From Gemmatimonadales bacterium (lineage in GTDB: Bacteria > Gemmatimonadota > Gemmatimonadetes > Gemmatimonadales > GWC2-71-9): a DNA stretch of 52,561 nucleotides. Positions 43,490 to 51,696 of this stretch are shown here, in pieces. The stretch is taken from positions 1 to 52,561 of the forward strand of contig DASUJH010000040.1 in NCBI GenBank assembly GCA_036279355.1, written 5' to 3'. A program made the translations under genes and the position numbers. The notes beneath the pieces were generated by a model. The model was given only the letters and a program-made list of their open reading frames with translations, was not told the DNA's origin and ran no database searches. How positions within the stretch are numbered: the first letter of the stretch is position 1; every line of letters starts with the position of its first letter.

Positions 43490-44554
43490 TCAGGTCGGCT
43501 CGTCCTCAAGAAACACGAGCGCCATCCGCCGCGTCACCGCCGCCTCGAGCGCGCTGTGCACCGCCGGATCGAGGACGCTGCCTACGAGGTCGCGCATCCG
43601 GGCGATGGCGGTGCCCGGGTCCATCTTCTCCTGATACGGTCTGGCGGTGGTGAGCGCGTCGTAGATCTCCACCGTGCCGATGATGCGCGCGCCGGTGGGG
43701 ATTGCCCCCCCCGCGAGTCGATCGGGATAGCCGCTGCCGTCCCAGCGCTCGTGATGGCTCCGGACGAAGCCGATGACGTGTTGCAGGTGGACCAGCGGCG
43801 CCAAGATCTGCGAGCCGACGACGACGTGCTGCTTCACGTGGTCGTACTCCTCGTCGGTGAGCGGCCCCTGCTTGCCCAGAATGCTCTCCCGGATTCCGAT
43901 CTTGCCGATGTCGTGCAGGCGGCCGCCGGTGCGGACCGCCTCGACCTCCTCGTCGGAGCAGCCCATTTCCGCGGCGACCGTGGCCGAGAGATCGGCGACA
44001 CGGGCCGAGTGTCCGCGGAGGTACGGGTCCTTGGCCTCGAGCGCGTTCACCAGCGCCTCGAGCGTCGCGAGCGAGATGCGCTCCAGGCTGGCCCGCTCCT
44101 GCCGGAGCTCGACACTGCGCGCGGCCACTTCATCGCGGAGCAGGCGCGTGGTCTGCTGGCCTTCGAGGAGCTCCTGCCGCCGCTGGAGCGCGCGCTGGAT
44201 GGCGCGGCCGAGCGGCACGAGGTCGATCGGCTTGGTGAGATAGTCCATCGCGCCCCGCTGCATGCAGAGCGCGGCGCTGGTGGCGTCGTTCTCGGCGGAG
44301 AGCATGAGCAGGGCGAGCGCCGGCTCGAGCTCGAGCACGCGCGGCACGAGATCGATGCCGCTCACGCCGGCCAGGTGCACGTCGAGCAGCATGCCCGTGA
44401 CCTTGCGGCGGCGCAGGAATTCGAGCGCCTCGTCGCCCGTGGCGGCGGAGAGGGATTCGTAGCCCTGGCGCTGGAGAAACCGGGACAGCGTCGCGCGCAC
44501 CGCGGGCTCGTCGTCCACGACCATGATGGTGACCGGGCCATCGGGCAGGGGCAC
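43490..44554 (-). CDS. Response regulator with HD-GYP domain (c-di-GMP phosphodiesterase type)
   Basis: 354 residues, GTG start with GAGGAG upstream. Receiver domain about 9-125: DDE pair (VVDDEP), D58 in MLLDVHLAG, and K109 in TKPID. A coiled linker precedes the HD-GYP domain (about 160-340) with all the metal and signature residues: RGHSARVADLS, LHDIGKIGI, HHERWDGSGYPDRLAGGAIP and DALTTARPYQEK. HD-GYP proteins cleave c-di-GMP to pGpG or GMP. It could balance the REC-GAF-GGDEF protein at 11616, but the genes are 30 kb apart. No cognate kinase is adjacent. Confidence 0.95.
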   Translation of the reverse strand: MPLPDGPVTIMVVDDEPAVRATLSRFLQRQGYESLSAATGDEALEFLRRRKVTGMLLDVHLAGVSGIDLVPRVLELEPALALLMLSAENDATSAALCMQRGAMDYLTKPIDLVPLGRAIQRALQRRQELLEGQQTTRLLRDEVAARSVELRQERASLERISLATLEALVNALEAKDPYLRGHSARVADLSATVAAEMGCSDEEVEAVRTGGRLHDIGKIGIRESILGKQGPLTDEEYDHVKQHVVVGSQILAPLVHLQHVIGFVRSHHERWDGSGYPDRLAGGAIPTGARIIGTVEIYDALTTARPYQEKMDPGTAIARMRDLVGSVLDPAVHSALEAAVTRRMALVFLEDEPT

Positions 44555-44638
44555 CGTTGCGCTCCTCGAACGTGAATTGGGAGGGGATCGAGAAGTTACC
44601 CGTCCCGCGCGGACGGGGTCAATCAGTGATGCGGCGAC

Positions 44639-45481
44639 TCAGTCGAGGAAATCGACGGCGACTCGTTCGGGGATGAGCGCAGCGGCGTGCGCGCGGTCGA
44701 GGAGCAACTGCACCGCGCGCCGGCCGCGGGGGCCGTAGTCCAGCGTCCACTCGTTGACATACATGCCGACGAACGTGTCCGCGCGCTCATCGGTGAGCCC
44801 GCGGCTGAATTGCTTGGCGTGCGCCAGCGCCGGCGCCCGATGCTCGAGCCCGTAGCGGATGCTCGCCCGCAGGTCTCGCGCGATCTGGCGGGAGATATCG
44901 GGCCCCAAGTCGCGCCGCACCACGTTGCCGCCGAGCGGAAGCGGCAGGCCGGTGTCGTCGAGCCACCAGGCGCCGAGGTCGGCCCAGAGATGGAGGCCAT
45001 TATCGGCGTAGGTGAGCTGTCCTTCGTGGATGAGGAGGCCGACCTCCGCCTCGCCCGCATGAACGGCATCCTCGATCCGGTCGAAGGGCAGCACGACAGG
45101 GTCGAACTCGGGCTGGTAGAGCTGCAGCGCGAGATACGCGGTGGTGAGCTTGCCGGGGATCGCGATGCGCCTGCCGCGGAGCGCCGCGCGCGGATCGGCG
45201 GGCGGTGCCAGGCGCGCTACGAGTCGCGGTCCATAGCCATCGCCCATCGACGCACCGCTCCCGAGCAACGCGTACGTCCGCGCGAGATACGCGTACGCGT
45301 GGATCGAGACCGCCGACACCTCCAGCTCGCCGCGCAACGCCCGCCGGTTGAGCGTCTCGATATCCGCCAGCTCGTGCACGTAGCGAAGGCTTCGGGTCTC
45401 GAGCTTGCCTTCCGCGAGCGCGTAGAACATGAAGGCGTCGTCGGAATCGGGGCTGTGGGCAACGTGGATGACGAGGGGCAT
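44639..45481 (-). CDS. mqnD: 1,4-dihydroxy-6-naphthoate synthase (futalosine pathway)
   Basis: 280 residues from ATG 45479-45481 (AAGGG eight bases upstream); ATG 45502 would overlap the preceding gene. MqnD converts cyclic dehypoxanthinylfutalosine to 1,4-dihydroxy-6-naphthoate in menaquinone synthesis. The binding-protein-like fold has SPDSDDAFMFYALAEG at the start, the middle AIPGKLTTAYLALQLYQPEF, and the catalytic-site GLLIHEGQLTYADNGLHLWADLGAWW with His152, followed by TGLPLPLGG. These match Thermus-type MqnD throughout. It lies directly after a zinc-ribbon gene, with no other menaquinone gene nearby. Confidence 0.92.
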   Translation of the reverse strand: MPLVIHVAHSPDSDDAFMFYALAEGKLETRSLRYVHELADIETLNRRALRGELEVSAVSIHAYAYLARTYALLGSGASMGDGYGPRLVARLAPPADPRAALRGRRIAIPGKLTTAYLALQLYQPEFDPVVLPFDRIEDAVHAGEAEVGLLIHEGQLTYADNGLHLWADLGAWWLDDTGLPLPLGGNVVRRDLGPDISRQIARDLRASIRYGLEHRAPALAHAKQFSRGLTDERADTFVGMYVNEWTLDYGPRGRRAVQLLLDRAHAAALIPERVAVDFLD

Positions 45482-45491
45482 GGGACCGCCC

Positions 45492-46373
45492 TTACCGCCC
45501 ATTCACCGCCTCCTGCCTGAACGCCTCAATCGCCGGCTTGTGGTCCGCGTACTCGGGCCGCCCCGCCTTCATCTCTGGCGCGTAGTGCTCCTTGAATCCC
45601 TTCAGTGCTGCATCGCGTGCCCGCGCATCTCCCGACAGACCTGCGACGGTGCCGCGGACCATATACCCGAAGAGGTGGCCCGGCTGGGTCGCCAGAATCG
45701 TGTCGGCAAGCGCGAGGGCAGCGGGGAAGTCGCCCGCCTGGGTGTAGAGCACGGCCGCATGATAGCGCGCGTCGGTGTTCACGGTGTCGAGTTGGCCGTA
45801 GGCGCCGAGCGCCATCGGGGTGAACCGGGTGACGGTGACGGTGTCGCCCTGCTCGGCGGCGCTCATGATCCGGTTGAAGAGCCGGTCAAACCGCTCCCGC
45901 GGCGACATGCGGCTGATGTCGGGAGCGGGACCGACGGGCACGCCGGCGGCGCTGCCGCCGGCGGAGCCGTTCTCGGGCGCGCCGCCATTGGCGAACGGTG
46001 CAAACGGGGCGGCAGACTGGGAGCCGACGTTGGCCATGTCGGGCGACGGCGCCGGCGCGGTGCCACGCTCCACCTTGAGCACGATGCCGCCGATCGCGAG
46101 CGCGATCACCGCACCGGCCGCGAGCCAGATGGCCCGATCGGATCGGCCGGCGCCGGGTCCGGTGCCGCGCACCGGCGGTGCGCCCGCCGCCGGCGCGCCG
46201 GCCCAGGCGACCGCGGGCTGCCCGCAGCGGTGACAGAATCGCGCATGGGTCGACAGCTCGGAGCCGCACGCCGTGCACTTGCGCGCCGCGAGCGAGCCGC
46301 CACAACTGCTGCAGAAATTTCCGCTCGCGGCGGCGCCACAGGCGGGACAGGTCGGGGACTGCGGTGCGGACAT
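45492..46373 (-). CDS. Zinc-ribbon membrane protein with a TPR-like C-terminus
   Basis: 293 residues. The N-terminus has two zinc ribbons back to back: CPACGAAASGNFCSSCG (9-25) and CTACGSELSTHARFCHRCG (33-51), four CxxC pairs in total. A Pro/Ala/Gly linker leads to one transmembrane helix (about 81-98, WLAAGAVIALAIGGIVLK). The C-terminal part (about 150-290) looks like TPR helices (TRFTPMALGAYGQLDTVNTDARYHAAVLYTQAGDFPAALALADTILATQPGHLFGYMV). It stands divergently from glnA. No function can be assigned. Confidence 0.82.
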   Translation of the reverse strand: MSAPQSPTCPACGAAASGNFCSSCGGSLAARKCTACGSELSTHARFCHRCGQPAVAWAGAPAAGAPPVRGTGPGAGRSDRAIWLAAGAVIALAIGGIVLKVERGTAPAPSPDMANVGSQSAAPFAPFANGGAPENGSAGGSAAGVPVGPAPDISRMSPRERFDRLFNRIMSAAEQGDTVTVTRFTPMALGAYGQLDTVNTDARYHAAVLYTQAGDFPAALALADTILATQPGHLFGYMVRGTVAGLSGDARARDAALKGFKEHYAPEMKAGRPEYADHKPAIEAFRQEAVNGR

Positions 46374-46483
46374 GCGGCTCCGGCGATGCGAGGTGACGAG
46401 CGGGCAATGTAACGGCGGCGCGGCTGGCGTGGGAGCCGACGGCGTCCTTACGTTTCTGCGAACTTCATACGAGACGAGGTCGC

Positions 46484-47869
46484 ATGGCGACGGGCACCGA
46501 GCCGCGCCCAGCTCGCGAGTCCTTTCCGACCGATCTGGCCGGCGCGGGCAAGCGGGACATCCTGGAGCTGGCCGAGCAGTACGGGGTGGATTTTCTCCGG
46601 CTCCAGTTCACCGACATCCTGGGCATCAACAAGAACGTCGAGGTGCCGCGCACCCAGTTCGAGAAGGCGCTCGACGGCGAGATCCTCTTCGACGGCTCGT
46701 CGATCGAGGGGTTCGTGCGGATCGAGGAGAGCGACATGCTCCTCACGCCCGACCTCGCGACCTTCCGCATCCTGCCGTACCACGACGAGGGTGGTCGGGT
46801 GGCCCGAATCATCTGCGACATCCTCACGCCCGAGCGCGAGCCCTTCGCCGGCTGCCCGCGCACCACGCTGAAGCGACAGATCGAGCGGGCCCGCCGGCTC
46901 GGGTTCACGATGATGGCGGGGTGCGAGGCGGAGTTCTTCCTCTTCGAGAAGGCGCCCGACGGCGCGCCCACCACGCTCACGCACGACGCGGGCGCCTACT
47001 TCGACCTCACGCCGATGGACCGGGGTGAGGAGCTGCGCCGCCTCATGGTCGAGCAGCTCGAACTCATGGGGTTCGAGGTCGAGGCGGCGCACCACGAGGT
47101 CGCGCCGGGCCAGCACGAGATCGACTTCCGCTATGCGGAGGCGCTCACCACGGCCGACAACATCGCCACGTTCCGCTTCGTGGTGCGCGACGTCGCCCAC
47201 CGCGCCGGCTTTCTCGCCTCGTTCATGCCGAAGCCGATCCAGAACCAGAACGGCAGCGGGATGCACACCCACCAGTCGCTCTTCCGCGGGCCCAAGGAGA
47301 ACGCGTTCTTCGATCCCGACGCGGAGAACCAGCTCTCCGACGTGGCGCTGCACTACATCGAGGGCCTGCTCCAGCACGCGCGCGGCTACTGCGCCATCAC
47401 CAACCCGCTCATCAACAGCTACAAGCGGCTGGTGCCCGGGTTCGAGGCGCCGGTGAACGTGGCGTGGTCGATCCGGAACCGCTCGCCGCTCGTGCGCATC
47501 CCCGCGCGCCGCGGCATCGGCACCCGCTGCGAGCTGCGCATGCCGGACCCTTCGGCCAATCCCTATCTCGCGCTCGCCGTGCAGCTCGCGGCCGGGCTCG
47601 ACGGCGTGGAGCAGAAGCTGCCGGCGCGGGAGCCGGTCAACCGTAACATCTTTCGCATGAGCTTCCGCGACCGCCGGAAGTACCGCATCGACGAGCTGCC
47701 GCGCGACCTGCACGAGGCGCTCGAGTTCTTCGAGAAGGACGACGTGATCAAGGCGGCGCTCGGCGAGCACCTCACCGAGCGGTTTCTCGAGGCCAAGCGG
47801 GAAGAGGTGGCGCAGTACAATCAGCAGGTGAGCCGCTGGGAGATCGAAACCTACCTCGGCCGCTACTGA
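46484..47869 (+). CDS. glnA: Glutamine synthetase, type I-alpha
   Basis: 461 residues, ATG with GAGG five bases upstream. It joins glutamate and ammonia using ATP, forming a dodecamer. The N-terminal beta-grasp has LRLQFTDILGINKNVEVP and FDGSSIEGFVRIEESDM. Metal and substrate residues follow in CEAEFFLF, HHEVAPGQHEIDFRYAEALTTADNI, MPKPIQNQNGSGMHTHQSLF, PLINSYKRLVPGFEAPV and RIPARRGIGTRCELRMPDPSANPYLA. The Tyr-adenylylation loop of the beta type (NLYDLP) is replaced by RKYRIDELP, and the RIEESDM Arg of the feedback-sensitive alpha type is present, so it is probably regulated by feedback, not by adenylylation. Confidence 0.96.
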   Translation: MATGTEPRPARESFPTDLAGAGKRDILELAEQYGVDFLRLQFTDILGINKNVEVPRTQFEKALDGEILFDGSSIEGFVRIEESDMLLTPDLATFRILPYHDEGGRVARIICDILTPEREPFAGCPRTTLKRQIERARRLGFTMMAGCEAEFFLFEKAPDGAPTTLTHDAGAYFDLTPMDRGEELRRLMVEQLELMGFEVEAAHHEVAPGQHEIDFRYAEALTTADNIATFRFVVRDVAHRAGFLASFMPKPIQNQNGSGMHTHQSLFRGPKENAFFDPDAENQLSDVALHYIEGLLQHARGYCAITNPLINSYKRLVPGFEAPVNVAWSIRNRSPLVRIPARRGIGTRCELRMPDPSANPYLALAVQLAAGLDGVEQKLPAREPVNRNIFRMSFRDRRKYRIDELPRDLHEALEFFEKDDVIKAALGEHLTERFLEAKREEVAQYNQQVSRWEIETYLGRY

Positions 47870-48637
47870 TCAGCGCCGGGCCGACTCCGACCCGGCGCCG
47901 GCGCCGACGCCCGCAAGCTGCAGCGTCACGGTGCCGAAGTTGAGCGGCACGCGCGCCTGCGCGGGGAGCCGGCGGGCGTCGTCGGTGAGCCAGAGGTCCG
48001 ACGCGCCGGCTCGCGTAGTCACGTGGAGTACGAGGCACGTGGGCGTCTCGCCGGTGGGGAGCCGCACCGCCTCGCGGCCGGTGACCTGCACCTGCACCGG
48101 GTTGAAACCGGTCCGGAAGTAGCGCGCCCAGGAGTACGTGCGGCCCACCTCGAGCGGTGTCGTCCGAAGGAAGTACAGGAAGGCGACCTCATCGAGCGCG
48201 TCGCGCGGGGCGACCCACGCCTCCGGGTTGCCCACCTCCCGATATCGCGCCGAGTCAGGGTAGATCAGAAAACTCTGATCGGTCACCTGGCCCGCCTGGG
48301 CGACGCGGCGATGGAATCGGCGCGAGGTGAACTGCTTGGTGCCCACCCATGAGGTTGCCTCGTAGGAGATGCCGAACCCAGGCGGCCCGCCCTCGCCCGA
48401 CAGCGTGAGAACGAAGGTCTCGGCCCCGCGCTCCCTGGCGAGCCCGGTGACGGCGAGATCGGCGGAGCCGATCGGCAGGTAGCCGATGCTGGCCGTGTAG
48501 TGCAGCGTCTCCCCGACCTTGAACGGGTAGGTAACCGTCGGAGGCTGCGCGGCGGGAAGCGAATCATGGATCGCGGGCACGGGCAGTGCGGGCGGCAGCA
48601 CGCCGATGTGCGCGAGCAACGTGAGCGTGATGAGCAT
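47870..48637 (-). CDS. DUF3108 domain protein
   Basis: 255 residues from ATG 48635-48637; an in-frame ATG at 48661 would lie inside the divergent phosphatase gene's start. The signal peptide MLITLTLLAHIGVLPPALP is followed by a beta-rich DUF3108 region: YPFKVGETLHYTASIGYLPIGSADLAV opens it and VQVTGREAVRLPTGETPTCLVLHV comes later, ending in LWLTDDARRLPAQARVPLNFGTVTLQL, as in the family. It is probably periplasmic. Its stop codon abuts the glnA stop exactly (TGATCA). Confidence 0.85.
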   Translation of the reverse strand: MLITLTLLAHIGVLPPALPVPAIHDSLPAAQPPTVTYPFKVGETLHYTASIGYLPIGSADLAVTGLARERGAETFVLTLSGEGGPPGFGISYEATSWVGTKQFTSRRFHRRVAQAGQVTDQSFLIYPDSARYREVGNPEAWVAPRDALDEVAFLYFLRTTPLEVGRTYSWARYFRTGFNPVQVQVTGREAVRLPTGETPTCLVLHVTTRAGASDLWLTDDARRLPAQARVPLNFGTVTLQLAGVGAGAGSESARR

Positions 48638-48659
48638 ACCGAAAGATAAAGCAGGGTAC

Positions 48660-49484
48660 ATGACACTGCCGGCAGGTTATCTCCTCGATCTCGACGGTAC
48701 GCTCTACAGCGGCGGGGCAGCGGTGCCCGGTGCCCCCGAGACCCTCGCGCGGCTTCGCCAGGCGGGGGTGCCGTTCCGATTCGTCACCAACACGACCAGC
48801 CGGCCTCGGGCCGGCCTGGCCGAGCGGCTCAGAGGCTACGGGTTCGAGGCGGGGGAGGAGGAGATCTTTACCCCGGTCACTGCGGCCGCCGAGCTCCTGC
48901 GCGGGCGCGGGGTGCGCGTCGTCGCGCCATTTTTGCCGCCCGCCGCTCTCGACGATCTGGATGGGTTCACCCTCGCGGGCGGCCTGGCCCGGCGGGCCGC
49001 CGAATCGTCCGCTACCCGGCCCGAGGCGGTCGTCGTAGGCGACCTGGCGGAACGCTGGACCTACGGCCTCATGCAGGAGGCATTCGAGTATCTGCTGCGC
49101 GGCGCGATCTTCGTGGCGCTCTCGCGCGACCGATACTGGCTGCGCGACGGCGCGCTGGCGCTCGACGCAGGGCCGTTCGTGGCGGGGCTCGAGTACGCGG
49201 CATCGCGCACGGCGCTGGTGGCCGGCAAGCCGAGCGCTGCGTTCTTCGATGAGGCGGTGGCGAGCCTCGGGCTCGACGCGGCGGCGCGGCACGACGTGGT
49301 CATGGTGGGCGACGATCTCTGGTCCGACGTGCGCGGCGCCCAGGAAGCGGGCTATCGAGGCTGGATCGTACGCACCGGCAAGTTCCGGGAAGACGTGCTC
49401 CGCGAGAGCGGCATCGCGCCGGACCGGGTGATCGCGAGCGTGGCGGCACTCGGCGATGCGCTGCCCGCACGGAGCATGGGATGA
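48660..49484 (+). CDS. HAD-superfamily hydrolase, subfamily IIA
   Basis: 274 residues from ATG 48660. Nucleophile and acid Asp are in YLLDLDGTLYSGG (D10, D12). The cap-type IIA region and motif II (FVTNTTSRPRAGLAERL) follow, with lysine of motif III in VAGKPSAAFFDEA (about 180) and the acidic pair of motif IV in MVGDDLWSDVRGAQEAGYRGWIVRTGK. This suits the NagD/LHPP group, which acts on small phosphoesters or phospho-histidine-type substrates; substrate is not known. The TGA overlaps the ATG of the next gene (ATGA). Its start is 22 bp from the divergent DUF3108 start. Confidence 0.9.
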   Translation: MTLPAGYLLDLDGTLYSGGAAVPGAPETLARLRQAGVPFRFVTNTTSRPRAGLAERLRGYGFEAGEEEIFTPVTAAAELLRGRGVRVVAPFLPPAALDDLDGFTLAGGLARRAAESSATRPEAVVVGDLAERWTYGLMQEAFEYLLRGAIFVALSRDRYWLRDGALALDAGPFVAGLEYAASRTALVAGKPSAAFFDEAVASLGLDAAARHDVVMVGDDLWSDVRGAQEAGYRGWIVRTGKFREDVLRESGIAPDRVIASVAALGDALPARSMG

Positions 49485-51115
49485 GGGGGGCGGCGCGAAA
49501 TGCGGTAGCGATCGCGGCGCTGGCGCTGGGGCTCGTGAACGTGGCCGCGCCGGGCACCGCGTGGGCGCAGACCGCCGCGTCACCACAGGCACCCGCGTCG
49601 GCAGACTCCACCTCCGACACGTCGTCCGTGATCCGCGGCGTCATCATCCGCCGGCTCGGCATCTTCGAGCCGGGCGAGGATGACAGCTGGCTCACGCACG
49701 TCGCCAACGCGCTGCACGTCACCACGCGCCGGCGCGTCGTGGAGCGCGAGCTGCTCTTCCACGCGGGCGAGCGGTTCGACGCCGCGCGCGTGGCCGAGAC
49801 GGAGCGAAATCTTCGTGCGCTCGGCATCTTTCGGCGGGTGCTGGTGGACAGCGTGCGCACGGATTCTGGACTCGTGCTCCGGGTCACGACCAAAGACGGC
49901 TGGAGCGCGCGCCCGCAACTCGATTTCTCCAGCGCAGGCAATCAGACGGAGTACACCATCGGTCTCGCGGAGCAGAATCTCTTCGGCAACGCCGCGTATG
50001 GCGCGCTCGCGTACTCCGACCAGCCCGACCGCACGACGATCACCGCCCTGTTCCGCCAGCCGCGCCTCATAGCAAACCGGATCTACCTGCAGTTGGGCTA
50101 TCAGCACCGCTCGGACGGGCGCTCGCTCAGCTTCGGGCTCGGGCAGCCGTTCCTGAGCTATGCCGCGCGCACCGGCGTGCAGCTCGGCGCGGTGGACTTC
50201 GATGGCGACGTGCTCCGGTTCGTGAACGGCGGGCGCACGGCGTCGACGGTGCTCCGCCGCCGGTACGCGCTACTCAGGTTCGATGGCGCGCGCGCGCTCA
50301 GCGCCTCAACCGGCGGGTTCGTGCGCGTCGGATTCGTGGCGCAGCTCCGGCGCGACGACTTCGTGTCGCGCGACGCGCTCGGGCCCGCGCCGTTTCCTCG
50401 GACCATCACGGCGGCGGCGGGCCCGTATCTCTGGCTCAACCGGGCGCACTTTCTCGTGGTGCACAACTACCGGAGCTTCCTTCGCGAGGAGGACGTCGAC
50501 CTGAGCCCCGCGCTCATCGTCGGTGCGTACGCGGCCCCGCGCGCCTTCGGCTACGCGCGTAACGGCGTGGGCGTGCAAGCAGGCGCGCAGGCGGGGTTGC
50601 CGATGCCCGGCGGCTTTGCCCAGGTGGGCGCGTCGGCCACCGGTCTCTATACGGGCGCGGGACTCGACTCGGGAACGGTGCGCGTCACCGGCACCTGGAT
50701 GGTGCAGCCGGCCCGGCCGCACACGCTCGTGCTCCAGGCGCAGCTAGGCTGGCAGAAGAATCCGCTGCCGGGGGAGGAGTTCGATCTCGGGCTCACCAGC
50801 GGGCCGCGCGGCTTCTACGCGCACGCGTTCACCGGCGATCGATTCGTGAACCTCACGGCCGAGTACCGCTGGACCGCCGCGGAGGATCTCTGGGGCGCGC
50901 TCGGCGTGGGCCTCGCGGCGTTCGTGGACCACGGGGGCGCGTGGTACGACGGCTCGCCCCGGCGCACGGGGACCGACACCGGATTCGGGCTCAGGCTGGG
51001 CCCGAGCCGCACGACCGACGGCGAGGCGGTGCGAATCGATTTCGTGCGGAGGTTCTCTACCGACGTGGAACCCGCCGGGTGGGCGCTCGTGGTGGGAAGC
51101 GGGGTGCGGTACTAG
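49481..51115 (+). CDS. Omp85/BamA-like outer-membrane protein with one POTRA-type repeat
   Basis: 544 residues, ATG overlapping the phosphatase stop. The signal peptide ends near AWAQ. Residues about 80-150 look like a POTRA domain (RRRVVERELLFHAGERFDAARVAETERNLRALGIFRRVLVDSV…VLRVTTKDGW). The rest is a barrel of alternating strands, ending …RRFSTDVEPAGWALVVGSGVRY with the terminal aromatic residue of outer-membrane proteins. GSSQ-rich or soluble catalytic parts are absent. It could be an Omp85-family assembly or transport protein; only one POTRA is seen, so it is not BamA itself. Confidence 0.8.
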   Translation: MRGAARNAVAIAALALGLVNVAAPGTAWAQTAASPQAPASADSTSDTSSVIRGVIIRRLGIFEPGEDDSWLTHVANALHVTTRRRVVERELLFHAGERFDAARVAETERNLRALGIFRRVLVDSVRTDSGLVLRVTTKDGWSARPQLDFSSAGNQTEYTIGLAEQNLFGNAAYGALAYSDQPDRTTITALFRQPRLIANRIYLQLGYQHRSDGRSLSFGLGQPFLSYAARTGVQLGAVDFDGDVLRFVNGGRTASTVLRRRYALLRFDGARALSASTGGFVRVGFVAQLRRDDFVSRDALGPAPFPRTITAAAGPYLWLNRAHFLVVHNYRSFLREEDVDLSPALIVGAYAAPRAFGYARNGVGVQAGAQAGLPMPGGFAQVGASATGLYTGAGLDSGTVRVTGTWMVQPARPHTLVLQAQLGWQKNPLPGEEFDLGLTSGPRGFYAHAFTGDRFVNLTAEYRWTAAEDLWGALGVGLAAFVDHGGAWYDGSPRRTGTDTGFGLRLGPSRTTDGEAVRIDFVRRFSTDVEPAGWALVVGSGVRY

Positions 51116-51127
51116 CGGATTGTACCG

Positions 51128-51487
51128 CTAACGAATCTGCGGCGGGCGTCCTTCCACCAGCAGTCCGGCGGCAAGCGCCGCGACCAGGCCGAGCGGAACG
51201 ATCGAAGCTGTGAGCGCAAGCTTCCGGGTCCAATGGCGGGCGCGTCGCTGGGGTCCGGGGGCGTCAGCGGCCATGTCGGCCCCGGCTCTTCCGTCCCGGA
51301 ACTCGAGGCACACCTCCGGCACGTTGAGCCGGCGCACCCCCAAGTCGAGCAGCACCATGCCCGGCCGGTTGTCATCGTGACGGCGGCCCTGCGCGATCGG
51401 ATACCAGCGGTTGTGCTCCACACTCTCGGACAGAATGACGCGGTCAGGCAGGAACCTCGCCTGACGGCGGATCGTCTCAGTTGGCAT
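51128..51487 (-). CDS. Small protein with a C-terminal membrane helix
   Basis: 119 residues from ATG 51485-51487. The first 70 residues are polar and look globular (RFLPDRVILSESVEHNRWYPIAQGRRHDDNRPGMVLLDLGVRRLNVPEVCLEFRDGR). A charged spacer (QRRARHWTRK) precedes a hydrophobic helix (LALTASIVPLGLVAALAAGLLV, about 89-110), so it may be a tail-anchored type protein. No family is recognised. It is convergent with the Omp85-like gene and divergent from the radical SAM gene. Confidence 0.6.
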   Translation of the reverse strand: MPTETIRRQARFLPDRVILSESVEHNRWYPIAQGRRHDDNRPGMVLLDLGVRRLNVPEVCLEFRDGRAGADMAADAPGPQRRARHWTRKLALTASIVPLGLVAALAAGLLVEGRPPQIR

Positions 51488-51696
51488 GGGCCGGGTGCTC
51501 CCACAAGAAAGGCCGGGTCGGGGCGGACTGGGGAAGGAACCTACGATAACGCGGGGGCCGCCATGAGGCCAGAGGCTGCCCCTCGCCCCTCTCCGGTATT
51601 AGGTTCACTGCGTTCGGCAGTCCTGGCTGGACTGACCATTCGCGGATTCGTTCGATCGGGACCGCTCGTGGGCAGCACCCGTACTTCGGAGCCCGC

